From the NCBI RefSeq assembly GCF_003383615.1, contig NZ_QNUL01000003.1, positions 1-64,000 of the forward strand: a stretch of 64,000 nt of DNA, in the 5' to 3' direction. This DNA is from Dyadobacter luteus. GTDB taxonomy: Bacteria > Bacteroidota > Bacteroidia > Cytophagales > Spirosomataceae. Within the stretch, counting starts at the first letter, position 1; each line of letters opens with the position of its first letter. Below are positions 25,445-36,140 of the stretch, piece by piece. The notes beneath the pieces are model-generated. The model was given only the letters and a program-made list of their open reading frames with translations, had not been told where the DNA came from and searched no databases. A program made the position numbers and the translations under genes.

Positions 25445-26737
25445 TCAGTTTTTTTCTTCCATGAGTTTAAACAGTGTACGGCGAAGGAAAATTGTGATTT
25501 TTGTTCTCAACAGCACTACCAACGCTATAATAATAAAACAAGCCCCGAGAAGAACCACATAACCCAGATAATCGCTGTCAACCCATTGGTTCAGAAGTCG
25601 CCCGACGATTAATGTACCTACAATCAAAGTCATAAAAAACATCACGAAACCTACCGCGTAGAACAGCACAGGCGAAGTCAGTCTGGATATGGTAGTATTT
25701 ATCACCGCCCGTACAGCGTTCAGTTTGTCATCCACGAACGAAGTCACGCTGTCGATTAATTTGCTCTTGACAGCTTCCGGTTTTAACACAGCCACAATTT
25801 TCGCAACGCCCTCCTTAGCCTTCTGCTGAACAGGCTCGTTCTGCTCTGCTTCTCTGCGAACAATCAGAACGGCATGATCATTAGGTTCAATCGAAGTACC
25901 ATCAGATCTTGCATATACCTTTGTAAACTCAGCTCCGAAATAAAGGATTATGGATGAATAGTATATCCACGTTAGCAGTATCACTATTGATGCTGAAGCT
26001 CCGTAGGTAGCCCCCAAATCCGACTGCCCCAAATAAAAACTGATGGCAAACTTTCCCACTGCAAACAATACAGCTGTAAATCCTGCACCTACCAGGCATT
26101 CTTTCCAACGTACCTTACCATCCGGTAAAATTTTAAAAATAACTGTAAAAAGGGCAGTAATGATCGCCAGGACAAGAGCCACATTCACGATCGAGAACAA
26201 TATTACCGAACCTTCAGAAAAGTAGCGTTCCAATCTGCTGCTAAGTACGTCCACCATTGCGTTTACTCCCAGCGATACAATCATCAGAAAACCCAGGGTT
26301 ATAATCACCGAGAAGGAAAGTAATCTGTTTTTAAGGTACTGAAGCCAGCTTTTCTTAGGTTTTGATTTGATCGACCAGATGTAATTGATCGAATCCTGGA
26401 TCTCTGCGAATACCGCCGTAGCACCAATCGCCAAAGTAACCGCACCTATCACAGCCGCAGTCGATGACTTATTGGTCAAAGCCGCATTCTTTACAATTTC
26501 CTGAACTTGCAATGAAGCCTGACTTCCCACCAAACCACTGATCTGAGTATACAGTTCGCCTTCAAAGGCTTCCTTCCCAAAAAATATGCTCACAATTGAA
26601 ATCACGAGCAGCAACAGCGGAGCCAGCGAAAATATCGTATAATAAGACAGCGCCGCAGCGAGTTTCATACAGTTATCGTCTAAAAACTCTGAGAAACTGT
26701 CTTTAAGTAGCGCAATAATAAATTTGACCTTAACCAT
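25445..26737 (-). CDS. YihY/BrkB-family inner-membrane protein
   Basis: 430 residues with about six membrane helices in the first 290 (for example LAAALSYYTIFSLAPLLLLVISIVSIFFG split over 27-55, and AVIGAVTLAIGATAVFAEIQDS). The motif AALSYYTIFSLAP and the later GATYGASASIVILLTWIYYSS are hallmarks of the family, once called ribonuclease BN and now regarded as a membrane protein of unknown transport role. A C-terminal extension (about 300-430) with two more helices is longer than in the basic family. It converges with the decayed patch, ending 11 bases past its last stop. Confidence 0.88.
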   Translation of the reverse strand: MVKVKFIIALLKDSFSEFLDDNCMKLAAALSYYTIFSLAPLLLLVISIVSIFFGKEAFEGELYTQISGLVGSQASLQVQEIVKNAALTNKSSTAAVIGAVTLAIGATAVFAEIQDSINYIWSIKSKPKKSWLQYLKNRLLSFSVIITLGFLMIVSLGVNAMVDVLSSRLERYFSEGSVILFSIVNVALVLAIITALFTVIFKILPDGKVRWKECLVGAGFTAVLFAVGKFAISFYLGQSDLGATYGASASIVILLTWIYYSSIILYFGAEFTKVYARSDGTSIEPNDHAVLIVRREAEQNEPVQQKAKEGVAKIVAVLKPEAVKSKLIDSVTSFVDDKLNAVRAVINTTISRLTSPVLFYAVGFVMFFMTLIVGTLIVGRLLNQWVDSDYLGYVVLLGACFIIIALVVLLRTKITIFLRRTLFKLMEEKN

Positions 26738-26925
26738 TTGTGTGCTGTTTTACCCGTGTAACCTTGTGTAGATATTTCGATCGTTCAGCCTGCTGATGGT
26801 AAAAATTGTGCCAGAATGGGAATATGTCTTGCATTTACAATAGGTAACAACACAAAACAGGCACACCGAGATGCATCCTAGATTTGCGAGGGTTCCGCCT
26901 GGAACCGCTGGTCCGGACACAAAAA

Positions 26926-26950
26926 ATCACCGGCAATTGCTACCGGTGAT
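26926..26950 (-). terminator. Intrinsic terminator of the 26982-27368 receiver gene
   Basis: ATCACCGG (26926-26933) and CCGGTGAT (26943-26950) are exact reverse complements. On the minus strand the hairpin is followed by TTTTTTG. It lies 32 bases past the stop. Confidence 0.85.
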
Positions 26951-26981
26951 CCTTCGACTAATAAGCCGGAACAAAATATCT

Positions 26982-27368
26982 TTACTGGAACGATTCCAAA
27001 ATATGTGAAAGCTCAGGAAATGAAATAGGCTTATTTAAAAAGCCTTTAAGCTCGGTAAATGATTTGGCTCTGATATAGTCTTTGTCATCCAGAGATGAAC
27101 TCGACAAATAAATAACAGGATTATAATCTTTAATCGACAATGTTCTTAATGCTTCCAGAAACTGCCATCCATTCATTTCCGGCATGTTTATGTCCAGAAA
27201 GATCAGTTCAGGCAACACATTCACACTTTCAGAAAACTCCTCAATGAATTCCGCCGCGATACGACCGTTGGTATACTGCTGTACAACGTTATCAGAGGGT
27301 ATTTTCTGAATCAGTTTATTCAGTAAAATCTGGAAAATGGGATCGTCGTCGATTATAGCTATTTTCAT
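26982..27368 (-). CDS. Single-domain response regulator (receiver only)
   Basis: 128 residues from the ATG at 27366-27368; an upstream in-frame extension of 15 residues is not part of the fold. It is a CheY-type receiver with D7-D9 in AIIDDDP, phospho-acceptor D59 in ELIFLDINMPEMNGW, the Ser switch in IYLSSSS and the Lys in FLNKPISF. There is no output domain. It lies 233 bases after the large PAS kinase at 27602 on the same strand and is its most likely partner. Output would be through protein binding or phosphorelay. Confidence 0.88.
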   Translation of the reverse strand: MKIAIIDDDPIFQILLNKLIQKIPSDNVVQQYTNGRIAAEFIEEFSESVNVLPELIFLDINMPEMNGWQFLEALRTLSIKDYNPVIYLSSSSLDDKDYIRAKSFTELKGFLNKPISFPELSHILESFQ

Positions 27369-27601
27369 ACAAAATGAGATGAATGTTCCGAAGGTATTAA
27401 ATCTTAGAATCACATAAAACCATTTGCAAAAGAATCAGACCAGACTATAAAATTATTACTATAAAACACCTTCAAGTTGTACAAATAGTACTATAATTAT
27501 AAATTTACTTCTAATGTACAAGTAATAAAAATTATTTAAATAATACCAAAACAAATTCACTGCGACTTTTTCCAGCAGATGAAATTGTACACGAAAATTA
27601 A

Positions 27602-30600
27602 TCAGGATTGTTTGTCGGGTAGAATCAGCCAGAAGCTTGCTCCTTTCCCCGGTGCAGATTCTGTAATTAAAGCCCCGCCATGGTTTAAGACTATTCTTCT
27701 GCATAAAGCAAGTCCGATACCCGATCCGGGATAACTCTTGCGGCCGTGAAGCCTTTTAAAGATTTCGAAAATCTGGTCTGCATACTGATTTTCAAATCCT
27801 ATACCGTTGTCCTGTACATGAATCCGGTAATATACTGCGAAGGGATGCGGAAGTTTGATATAATCTTTTAACAAATCAACCGGACATATATCACACGATA
27901 TGGAGATAACCGGTGGCTGATCAGGTTTGGTAAATTTCAGGCTATTACTGATCAGGTTATAAAACAATTGGTTCATCTGGAGGCTGACAGCTTCCAGAGA
28001 CGGGAGTTTATCCAGCCTGAATATAGCACCCTTCTCCTGTGCAACAAGCTCAAAATCCCGGAATACATCTCTTACAATCTCATTGAGATCAATCAGATGA
28101 AAAGGAGATTCGGATTTGGCCAGTTGAGAGAAATCCAACAAATTGATAATCAACATCCTCATTCTTTCCGCTGACGAGAATATCTTGGACGCCAATTCTC
28201 TTCCGTATGCTGACAACATGCTATCCGATGACAGCATATCGGTAAAGACCTGTATCTTTCGCAAAGGTTCCTGCAAATCATGACTGGCCACGTAGGCGTA
28301 TTGAGCCAGTTCTTCATTAGAGCGTACCAAAAGTTCATTAGTCCCGGCCAGTTCATAATTGGCAAGTTGCAATTCCTCTGTTCGTACACGCACCTGTGCC
28401 TCCAGAGCGGATTTCAAATCCTGCTGAACTGTGATATCTTGAGCCGTGCCGACCAGCATGATGGCGTTTCCATCACCATCAAAATGCACTCTTCCGCTGG
28501 AATGTATAATACGTGTTGTTCCATCAGAATTGCAGGCAAGCTTATAGATCTGGTCAAACCGTCCGTTACCTTCAATGGCCTTTGAAAGTGCCTGCCCTAC
28601 CCTTTCCTTATCATCCGGATGCACATGTGACAGTGCCCCCGGGTCTAGATCCATTGCGCTATTTCCCAGCCAGTTTTGCAACCTTTCGGAATATGTCACT
28701 ATGCCAGTAGGCACATCCAAACTCCAGGTTCCAAGCTCAGCAAGCTCAATGGCGTTTCTGAGCGCAGCTTCTTTTTGCTCCAGTTCATATTGATGTAGCC
28801 GTTCTGAGGTAATGTCCCGTGCCGTTCCTTCAATTTTATAAGGTTTGCCGTATTTGTCAAAAAATGATCTTCCAATCGCACTGATGATCCTTCTCTGGCC
28901 TGTTTGCTGGCTCACTACCGTATATTCCTCCCTGAACCAGCCGTCCGACTCCGGGTCAAGTGTATAAAAAAGAGCATTGCGAACACGTCTGCGGTCCTCC
29001 TCCTGAATCGACTGCATAAAAACACTGATATCTGCCTCAGCCAGCGGAACGTCAAACCATTCAGCCATTCTGGGCGCCAGTGTTGTTCTTCCTTCGGGTA
29101 AGTACACTGTCCAGTTCCCTAACTCAGCAAGCTCTATGGCATTTTGAAGTATGATCTCTTTTTCTTCCAGAATTTGATGTGCGATCACCTGTTCGGTTAC
29201 ATCAACAGCCATATCTATGATCCCGTACACCTGACCATTATTATCAAAAAGAGGTTTATAACTAAAATTAAAATAGTAGGTCGACAGCACTTCATCCACT
29301 ACCAGCTCAGCCGGAGCAGCTGTAGCAGAATAGGCGCTACCTGTTGTATATACCCATTCAAGAATATCAAGAAAAGGTTGTCCGACCAGCTCTGGTACTG
29401 CCTCACTCAAAGGCTTACCAATGACCGAACCATCTTTACCCCACACACCAATCATCTTGTCATTGGCCACCTCAATTTTCATATCCTTTCCGATAAACAA
29501 ACAAGTGGCTACCGGAGCCTGTTCGATCAATGAACGGAATCTGGCTTCACTATGCGCTATAGCCTGATTGGCTATTTCACGGTTGGTCACTTCGGTAGCC
29601 AGGGTCATAACCCCTGTCACACGTCCGTCGTCTGCCCTTACAGGCGTATATACAAAATCAAAATAAGCATCTTCCAGCACTCCTTTCCTTTTAAGCCTTG
29701 CCAATGTTCCGGCTCCGAAATACGGAATACCAGTATCGTACACCTGCTGCATCAGTTGCATGAATGGCTGGCCTTCAAGTTCAGGGAGTATTGCCATCAT
29801 GGGCAGCCCAGTCATTTCAGAGCTCTTTCCCCAAATCTCGAAGATGCGGTCGTTTCCCAATGTAACAACCATATCCCTTCCTTCTGCCAATGCAATCCCC
29901 ATTGGAGCCTGCTCGAATATAGAACGAAATTTTGCTTCACTTTCCCTGAGCGCGATTTCGGTGCGTTTACTGTTGGTGGCATCTGTAGCATGTATCACAA
30001 TACCCGCCACGGTGCCGTCGTCCTGAATGTCTGGCGTATAAATTATACTTAGCCAGCGGTCCTTTCCGATCCGGCCTGGAGCAGGCATTTCGAAACTTAC
30101 CTGTTCTCCGGCGTAGGCTCTTATTAATCTGGGATAGATTCTTGCGTAGGCCTCTTCACCAATAAAATCCCGTACGTGAACACCAAGCGCCTCGGTTTCT
30201 CCCACATTATACCATTGCATGAAGGTACTGTTATAGGATTTATAGCGTTGGTGAGCATCCAGATAGAAAATCATGGCTGGTACCGAATTGCTGAGAAATT
30301 CGATAAACTCTTCACTTTCACTCGCCTTTTGCTGTGCCTGATGACGCATACTCACATCGCGCGCCACTCCTCCGAAACGTTGGACCTGACTGTCGTGGTC
30401 CATATAGGCAGAACCTGAAAAATGCACCCATCTTATCAGATTGTCAGCACCTACGGTTCTGTAGGTTGCTTCGTAGGCGCCTCCATTTTCCCCCTGTAGG
30501 GCAGCATTGAGTAACTTTGTCACAAGGGGCAGGTCATCGGGGTAAATGTATTTGTAAGACTGATCAAAGGGTATGGCATGTTGTTTTTCCAATCCTATGA

Positions 30601-30736
30601 GCTCACAGCAGCGATCATCCCAATAAACCATGTTATTGGCTAAATCGACCTCCCAAATACCTATACCGGCTGCCCCCAAAGCAGCTTTGAGCCGGATTAT
30701 ATCCTGCGAAAAACCATGTATGTTCGCCTCTGACAT
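27602..30736 (-). CDS. Multi-PAS cytoplasmic sensor histidine kinase
   Basis: 1044 residues without membrane helices. About six PAS/PAC modules run from residue 10 to 760 (seen at IGIWEVDLANNMVYWDDRC, the two similar EARFRSLIEQAP/EAKFRSIFEQAP units, and the two similar NAIELAELGNWTV/NAIELAELGTWSL units). A coiled linker and a phytochrome-type HisKA follow with H819 in YVASHDLQEPL. The ATPase has NLISNSLKF, DNGIGF and GSGIGLALCRR. The paired similar PAS units suggest internal duplication. It senses something in the cytosol, probably redox or small ligands, and likely passes phosphate to the receiver at 26982-27368. Confidence 0.9.
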   Translation of the reverse strand: MSEANIHGFSQDIIRLKAALGAAGIGIWEVDLANNMVYWDDRCCELIGLEKQHAIPFDQSYKYIYPDDLPLVTKLLNAALQGENGGAYEATYRTVGADNLIRWVHFSGSAYMDHDSQVQRFGGVARDVSMRHQAQQKASESEEFIEFLSNSVPAMIFYLDAHQRYKSYNSTFMQWYNVGETEALGVHVRDFIGEEAYARIYPRLIRAYAGEQVSFEMPAPGRIGKDRWLSIIYTPDIQDDGTVAGIVIHATDATNSKRTEIALRESEAKFRSIFEQAPMGIALAEGRDMVVTLGNDRIFEIWGKSSEMTGLPMMAILPELEGQPFMQLMQQVYDTGIPYFGAGTLARLKRKGVLEDAYFDFVYTPVRADDGRVTGVMTLATEVTNREIANQAIAHSEARFRSLIEQAPVATCLFIGKDMKIEVANDKMIGVWGKDGSVIGKPLSEAVPELVGQPFLDILEWVYTTGSAYSATAAPAELVVDEVLSTYYFNFSYKPLFDNNGQVYGIIDMAVDVTEQVIAHQILEEKEIILQNAIELAELGNWTVYLPEGRTTLAPRMAEWFDVPLAEADISVFMQSIQEEDRRRVRNALFYTLDPESDGWFREEYTVVSQQTGQRRIISAIGRSFFDKYGKPYKIEGTARDITSERLHQYELEQKEAALRNAIELAELGTWSLDVPTGIVTYSERLQNWLGNSAMDLDPGALSHVHPDDKERVGQALSKAIEGNGRFDQIYKLACNSDGTTRIIHSSGRVHFDGDGNAIMLVGTAQDITVQQDLKSALEAQVRVRTEELQLANYELAGTNELLVRSNEELAQYAYVASHDLQEPLRKIQVFTDMLSSDSMLSAYGRELASKIFSSAERMRMLIINLLDFSQLAKSESPFHLIDLNEIVRDVFRDFELVAQEKGAIFRLDKLPSLEAVSLQMNQLFYNLISNSLKFTKPDQPPVISISCDICPVDLLKDYIKLPHPFAVYYRIHVQDNGIGFENQYADQIFEIFKRLHGRKSYPGSGIGLALCRRIVLNHGGALITESAPGKGASFWLILPDKQS

Positions 30737-31570
30737 AAAATTAAAAAGTGACTATGGGTATAATCGCATCACGATTATATCATAAAGCTATTGGCTTTTA
30801 AGCATAATTCAATGCGTGATAACGAGTTTACTTTTTTGGGTAAGGAAACAGGCAAAATCATTTGAGATGCATCTGCTTATGTTGTTAATAATAGTTTAGG
30901 CTGGCGCGACCCGATTGAAAATATCAGTACAGGAATCATGAAATTCCGGCAACAGAGCTGTTTGCAGCTATCCGTCATTCAGATGAAAAACAAATTCGTC
31001 GCATCACTGTTAACGCGGCTACGAATTTCAATTCACAAAACGGTTGGTTGATTTGATTATCCCTACAACTGAGAGTCAAAATGTGCAGGAAAAAGGTTTA
31101 TTCTCTTTCCGGTTGCCCCTTCCTTAACGTTTCTTACCGTTAAGCATTACCAATACTCCAAGCCATATCTCCCAGGATCTGACAGAGTCTACGCTATCCG
31201 CATTGAAAAGCATCAGGACAACAAACCAACTTGTTCAGAAAATATGAATCTGAACGGCTCTGCCCACTCCGTGAATAGTGGCACAAACAGGAACTTTGCC
31301 AAATAATACTTCTATAAGAAAGCGAATAAATTAATTTACATATAAACTTTTTTCATCTGGCATGAAATTTACCGAAAGACCGATCAGTAAAATTTTGAAC
31401 TATATTCAGAATATTTAGAAATCATATAATATAAATACTAAGAATTATATTTACTTTATACTTAGAGACACAAAATCTGGAATTTATAGAAATAGTTTTA
31501 CATATTTCAAGCTGGCCTTCGCCTGAAAAAAACCATCCCGGAATTCACTGAGTTAACAGACACTGTAATC
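30737..31570. other. Divergent intergenic region between two large kinases
   Basis: 834 bases with no supported gene. A short open stretch around 30960-31050 reads ELFAAIRHSDEKQIRRITVN, which looks protein-like but has no start or neighbours; it may be a relic. The last 150 bases are very AT-rich and probably carry the promoter of the 31571 gene, though no clear TAnnTTTG was found. Confidence 0.4.
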
Positions 31571-34500
31571 ATGCAACCCGAAAACGAAAAAGGACGTCTT
31601 GAAGCTTTAGAAAATTACCAGATATTAGACTCTTTGAATGAAGAAGAATTTGATCGCATCACAGAATTGGCATCTATCATTTGCGATACGCCTATTGCAC
31701 TTGTCACACTTCTGGATGAGAAACGGCAGTGGTTTAAGTCCAAAGTAGGTTTGCAGCTGGGTGAAACCCCCAGAACGATTGCTTTTTGCCAGCATACAAT
31801 TATGCAAGACACCTTGTTCGAAGTGCAGGATACTGAAAATGATGCACGTTTCAGCAACAATCCACTTGTTACGGGAGAACCACATATACGATTTTATGCC
31901 GGATACCCACTTACTGACCCATCCGGGTTCAATCTCGGAACACTTTGTGTAATTGACCGTGTACCAAGGTATTTGACCGAAAAACAAAAAAAAGCATTGT
32001 TACTGTTATCGCAGGAGGTGATAGGACTTATTGTAGAACGCAGAAAAAAAGAGGAGTTAAAAAACTTCGAGAATCTCTTCAAACTGTCACCAGACCTGAT
32101 CTGTATTTCGGGAACAGACGGCTATTTCAAAAAGATAAACCCTGCACTTCAACAACTGACAGGTATTGACGCCAGTCAGTTGACGACAACCTCCTTTTAT
32201 GATCTGGTGCATACCGACGATCTCAGCGCAACAGTGGATAAAATCAAACTTATCCGCCAGGGCATTCAGCTTCAGAACTTTGTTGCCAGAATACGCGCTT
32301 CCACCGGAGCATACAGGAGTATAGAATGGACTGCGTCCCCGGAAAAAAGTACGGGGAATTTGTTTGCTGTCGGCAGAGATTTTACAGAGGATCTTATTAA
32401 AGAATCCAAACTTTCTGACAGCGAATCCAGATTACGCGCTTTCTTCGAAAATTCACTGGGGCTGATGAGTACCCATGATCTCGAAGGCAAATTTTTGTCT
32501 GTCAACCCGGCGGGTGCAGAAATGCTTGGATACACCTCCGAGGAATTGATTGGTAAAACACTCTATGACCTCATTCCCAAAGGCAGACATTTCGCTTTAA
32601 GCGCCTATCTGCAGCAGGTACAGTCAGAAGGATCTGCAAAAGGACAGGTGACTATGGTTCATAAAGAAGGATTCCGCCAGACCTGGATGTTCAGCAATGC
32701 GCTGGAAACTTCAGCGGATGGGGAAATGTACGTGATCGCCAATGGTGTGGATATCACAGAACGGTTTGAGATGGAAACAAATCTGTATCAGACGAAGAAG
32801 ATGCTTGAAGAAACCAATCAGGTGGCCAGGATTGGCGGCTGGCAGATTGATCTGGAGAACCAAAAGCTGTATTGGACCTCTGTTACCAAAGAGATTCATA
32901 GGGTCAGTCCGGATTTTGAACCGGATATTAATACGGCCATTAACTTTTACAAAGAAGGCGAAAGCCGGGATTTGATTACCATCGCCGTTGATAACGCATT
33001 ACAACATGGTATTCCCTGGAATCATGAGCTGCAGATTGTGGACGCAGAGGGCAATGAGTTGTGGGTGAGAGCAATCGGAAAAACGGAATGGAAAGACGGT
33101 ATTTGCCACCGGCTATACGGAACATTTCAGGATATAGATGATAAGAAAAAGACGCAGATAGAAGTACTCAAATCAAAAGCAATTCTGTCTGCTTTTGTTC
33201 AGCACGCCCCTGCATCAGTAGCCATGTTTGATACTGAGATGCGGTATATTGCGACGAGCAACAACTGGCTCGAAGATTATCAACTGCACGATAAGCCAGT
33301 GATTGGTGTATCGCATTACGATCTTTTTCCCAATATTACTGCTGAAGGCAAGCAAAGACATCAGCGCATCCTTGCCGGAGCCGTTGAACGCAACGATCAG
33401 GATTCATTTATTTTGCTCGGTGAAGAAAACCGACACTATGTTGCATGGGAAATGCGGCCCTGGTATCAGCTGGATGGAAGTATTGGCGGGATAATGATTT
33501 TTACCCAGGACGTTACCGAAGCAATACAGCAGCGCGAGCAGCTCACGGCGGCGAAAAATCTCGCTGAAGAAGCCAGCATGGCGAAATCCGAATTTCTTGC
33601 CAATATGAGTCATGAAATCAGAACACCCCTGAATGGGGTAATCGGTTTTACAGATCTTGTTCTGGAAACAGATTTGAGTGACACGCAGCAACAATACCTG
33701 ACGATAGTGAATCAGTCCGCGAATGCTTTGCTCAGTATTATTAATGATATCCTGGATTTTTCTAAAATCGAAGCGGGCAAACTGGAACTGGACATTGAGC
33801 GGATTAACCTCTACGAACTCAGCACACAAACCACCGATATCGTCTCTTATCAGGTTCAAAATAAAGGACTGGAAATGCTGCTGCACCTTCCGGATGGGCT
33901 GCCGGATTTTATATGGGTAGACGTAGTCAGGTTAAAGCAGATTCTTACAAATTTACTGACTAACGCCGCCAAGTTTACTGAAAAAGGTGAAATAGAACTC
34001 AGCATCACAACAATTAGCCGCAACGACAGTTACGCCACCTTACGTTTCTGTGTCAGGGATACCGGAATAGGGATCAAACCTGATAAACAGAGTAAAATTT
34101 TTGAGGCCTTTTCACAGGAAGATGGCTCCACTACTAAAAAATATGGTGGTACAGGACTCGGACTGACTATATCGAATCAATTGCTTTCGCTAATGGACAG
34201 TCAGTTGCAACTTGAAAGTGTCCCTGATAAAGGCAGCGACTTCTTTTTTGAAATAACAGTGCAAGCCGCAAATGCTGAGCCGGTTGAATATGAAAATCTG
34301 GATAAAATTAAAAATGTCATGATCGTCGATGACAATCAGAGCAATCGCAGGATTATCTCTGACATACTGTCGTTGAAAGGTATCGCGTCAGTACAAGCAA
34401 AAAATGGCTACGAAGCCATACAGCAACTCGCCTCAGGAAAACAGTTTGATGCAGCGCTGATAGACTATCATATGCCCTACTGGGATGGTCTGGAAACGAT

Positions 34501-35488
34501 AACAAAAATGAGGCAATTACTAGGTCGTAGCAGCGATCGGCTACCGATCATTCTATTGTGGACGTCTTCTGATAAGGAAACTGTTAAATCTGAAAGTGAA
34601 GCGTTGGCCGTATCCCAGAGATTGCTGAAACCAATAAAAGCGCATGACCTGTATACTGCATTGTCGCAGCTTTATGCAATAAAATCTGAGCCTGTCCTTC
34701 CAGTAAAAACCTTTGCGACTCCGCCTGCTAATTCTAATCAATATACGATTCTGATCGTTGAAGATAATCCTGTGAACATGCTGCTCACGCAAACGATTGT
34801 AAAAAGGATTTTACCCAATGCCACCCTGCTGAAAGCACTTAATGGCCTGCAAGCTGTTGATACCTGTAAAGAAGTTTGGCCAGATCTGGTATTAATGGAT
34901 ATGCAAATGCCGGAAATGAACGGGTTGGAAGCTACAAGACAGATCAGATTAATGAACAAAGGAACTCTTCCTATTGTAGCCCTGACTGCCGGAACACTTA
35001 AAGAGGAGAGAGAAAAATGCCTTGCAGCCGGAATGGATGACTTTATTGCAAAACCAATCATTGAAAAAGTACTTCGCGCTACACTGAGTAACTGGCTGGG
35101 ATACGAAAGCCCGGAAATCCCTTCAGATGTGACATCTACGGATGACGCAACTATTCATTTTGATCGTGACCAGCTCATCAAATATGCTGGTAATGATCAC
35201 GGAATTGTTGCGGAAGTTATTCATCTTACCAAATCAGAGCTTACAGACTCATTAGACAATCTGAAAATGGCCATTGACAAAGAAGATCTTGCCATGATTA
35301 AGGGAGTGGGTCACAAGCTTTACGGCACATCTGCTACCGCCGGACTACCAGTTATAGCCCGAGTGGCTATCCAACTGGAGCATTCCGTCAGCTATGATAC
35401 ACTAATTATGCAGGAAATTTATGAGCGGTTAACGCAGGAAACAAGGCACGTAATTACGCTTCTGGATGCTGAAAAACAGAACGGATAA
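31571..35488 (+). CDS. GAF/PAS hybrid histidine kinase with two receivers and HPt
   Basis: 1305 residues, cytoplasmic. Order: GAF domain (about 1-165), four PAS modules (about 165-640), HisKA with H681 in FLANMSHEIRTPLNG, HATPase with LLTNAAKF, DTGIGI and GTGLGLTI, receiver 1 with D965 in ALIDYHMPYWDG, receiver 2 with D1110 in LVLMDMQMPEMNG, and an HPt domain with H1248 in GHKLYGTSATAG. All residues of an internal His-Asp-Asp-His relay are present. The tail HPt needs an outside receiver as final target; the single-domain receiver at 35513-35932, convergent and 24 bases away, is the obvious candidate. Signals are unknown. This resembles ArcB/BarA-like logic without the membrane anchor. Confidence 0.92.
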   Translation: MQPENEKGRLEALENYQILDSLNEEEFDRITELASIICDTPIALVTLLDEKRQWFKSKVGLQLGETPRTIAFCQHTIMQDTLFEVQDTENDARFSNNPLVTGEPHIRFYAGYPLTDPSGFNLGTLCVIDRVPRYLTEKQKKALLLLSQEVIGLIVERRKKEELKNFENLFKLSPDLICISGTDGYFKKINPALQQLTGIDASQLTTTSFYDLVHTDDLSATVDKIKLIRQGIQLQNFVARIRASTGAYRSIEWTASPEKSTGNLFAVGRDFTEDLIKESKLSDSESRLRAFFENSLGLMSTHDLEGKFLSVNPAGAEMLGYTSEELIGKTLYDLIPKGRHFALSAYLQQVQSEGSAKGQVTMVHKEGFRQTWMFSNALETSADGEMYVIANGVDITERFEMETNLYQTKKMLEETNQVARIGGWQIDLENQKLYWTSVTKEIHRVSPDFEPDINTAINFYKEGESRDLITIAVDNALQHGIPWNHELQIVDAEGNELWVRAIGKTEWKDGICHRLYGTFQDIDDKKKTQIEVLKSKAILSAFVQHAPASVAMFDTEMRYIATSNNWLEDYQLHDKPVIGVSHYDLFPNITAEGKQRHQRILAGAVERNDQDSFILLGEENRHYVAWEMRPWYQLDGSIGGIMIFTQDVTEAIQQREQLTAAKNLAEEASMAKSEFLANMSHEIRTPLNGVIGFTDLVLETDLSDTQQQYLTIVNQSANALLSIINDILDFSKIEAGKLELDIERINLYELSTQTTDIVSYQVQNKGLEMLLHLPDGLPDFIWVDVVRLKQILTNLLTNAAKFTEKGEIELSITTISRNDSYATLRFCVRDTGIGIKPDKQSKIFEAFSQEDGSTTKKYGGTGLGLTISNQLLSLMDSQLQLESVPDKGSDFFFEITVQAANAEPVEYENLDKIKNVMIVDDNQSNRRIISDILSLKGIASVQAKNGYEAIQQLASGKQFDAALIDYHMPYWDGLETITKMRQLLGRSSDRLPIILLWTSSDKETVKSESEALAVSQRLLKPIKAHDLYTALSQLYAIKSEPVLPVKTFATPPANSNQYTILIVEDNPVNMLLTQTIVKRILPNATLLKALNGLQAVDTCKEVWPDLVLMDMQMPEMNGLEATRQIRLMNKGTLPIVALTAGTLKEEREKCLAAGMDDFIAKPIIEKVLRATLSNWLGYESPEIPSDVTSTDDATIHFDRDQLIKYAGNDHGIVAEVIHLTKSELTDSLDNLKMAIDKEDLAMIKGVGHKLYGTSATAGLPVIARVAIQLEHSVSYDTLIMQEIYERLTQETRHVITLLDAEKQNG

Positions 35489-35512
35489 ACCTGACTGTAA
35501 ACCGGTAACGTA

Positions 35513-35932
35513 CTAGGTCGGCAGAACAACGGTCTGAAACCAGTAGCTTCTCAAATTATTAGCCATTACCTGTAAGTCAGTATATTTCCTGGGTTTCACA
35601 ATGTAGCTGCTCGCGCCCAGATCATATGAGCGGTTCACCTGATCCTTGTCAGAAGAAGTTGTCAGGATAACAACCGGAGTACGGGAAGAAAGATTGCGTA
35701 ACTGCAATTGGCTCAGAACTTCAAACCCATTCATCACTGGCATATTCAGATCCAATAATATCAGATCAGGTGCGTAAGCCGCTTTGGAAAGCATATCCAG
35801 CGCCTGGCGTCCGTCTGTAGCAAAATCCAGATGCACAGGTAAATCCGAATCCTGAAACGCTTCTTCTATCAACTGCTGGTCATCGATATCATCTTCGACT
35901 AGCAGTACATGAAAATCCTTTTTTGGTTTCAT
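35513..35932 (-). CDS. Single-domain response regulator, Rcp1-like
   Basis: 139 residues. The acidic pair is in LLVEDDIDDQQ, the phospho-acceptor is D61 in DLILLDLNMPVMNG, Thr switch residues are in VVILTTSSD, and the Lys is in YIVKP. The DDIDDQQLIEEAF start is typical of receivers that work with phytochrome-like or PAS kinases. No output domain is present. It is convergent with the hybrid kinase and probably receives phosphate from its HPt (inference). Confidence 0.9.
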   Translation of the reverse strand: MKPKKDFHVLLVEDDIDDQQLIEEAFQDSDLPVHLDFATDGRQALDMLSKAAYAPDLILLDLNMPVMNGFEVLSQLQLRNLSSRTPVVILTTSSDKDQVNRSYDLGASSYIVKPRKYTDLQVMANNLRSYWFQTVVLPT

Positions 35933-36111
35933 TATTTCGGTTCGTTAATGGAGTTTAGTTTATATCGCAAATACAAGTACGTTTAGATTCTATAAAAAGT
36001 TCAAGAAGTGTCAAATTTCTACGACAGCTCTTTTTAGCGCTCTGCCAATATTAAAACACCACTATATCAGGTTAAAATATAAATATTTCGTCAGTAACAG
36101 TAAGATTGCTT

Positions 36112-36119
36112 TACATTTG
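36112..36119 (+). promoter_or_regulatory. Candidate -7 element of the sigma-factor gene
   Basis: TACATTTG matches TAnnTTTG and lies 22-58 bases ahead of the two possible starts at 36141 (GTG) and 36177 (ATG). The -33 region (TTTCG near 36086-36090) is a weak match. Confidence 0.45.
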
Positions 36120-36140
36120 CTTTGATATCGAAGCAGGTTC

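Noticed and set aside
29552..30052. 166-residue plus-strand ORF inside the PAS kinase
   Set aside because: Antisense shadow of a well-supported kinase gene; Cys/His/Phe-rich composition is typical of reverse-strand frames.
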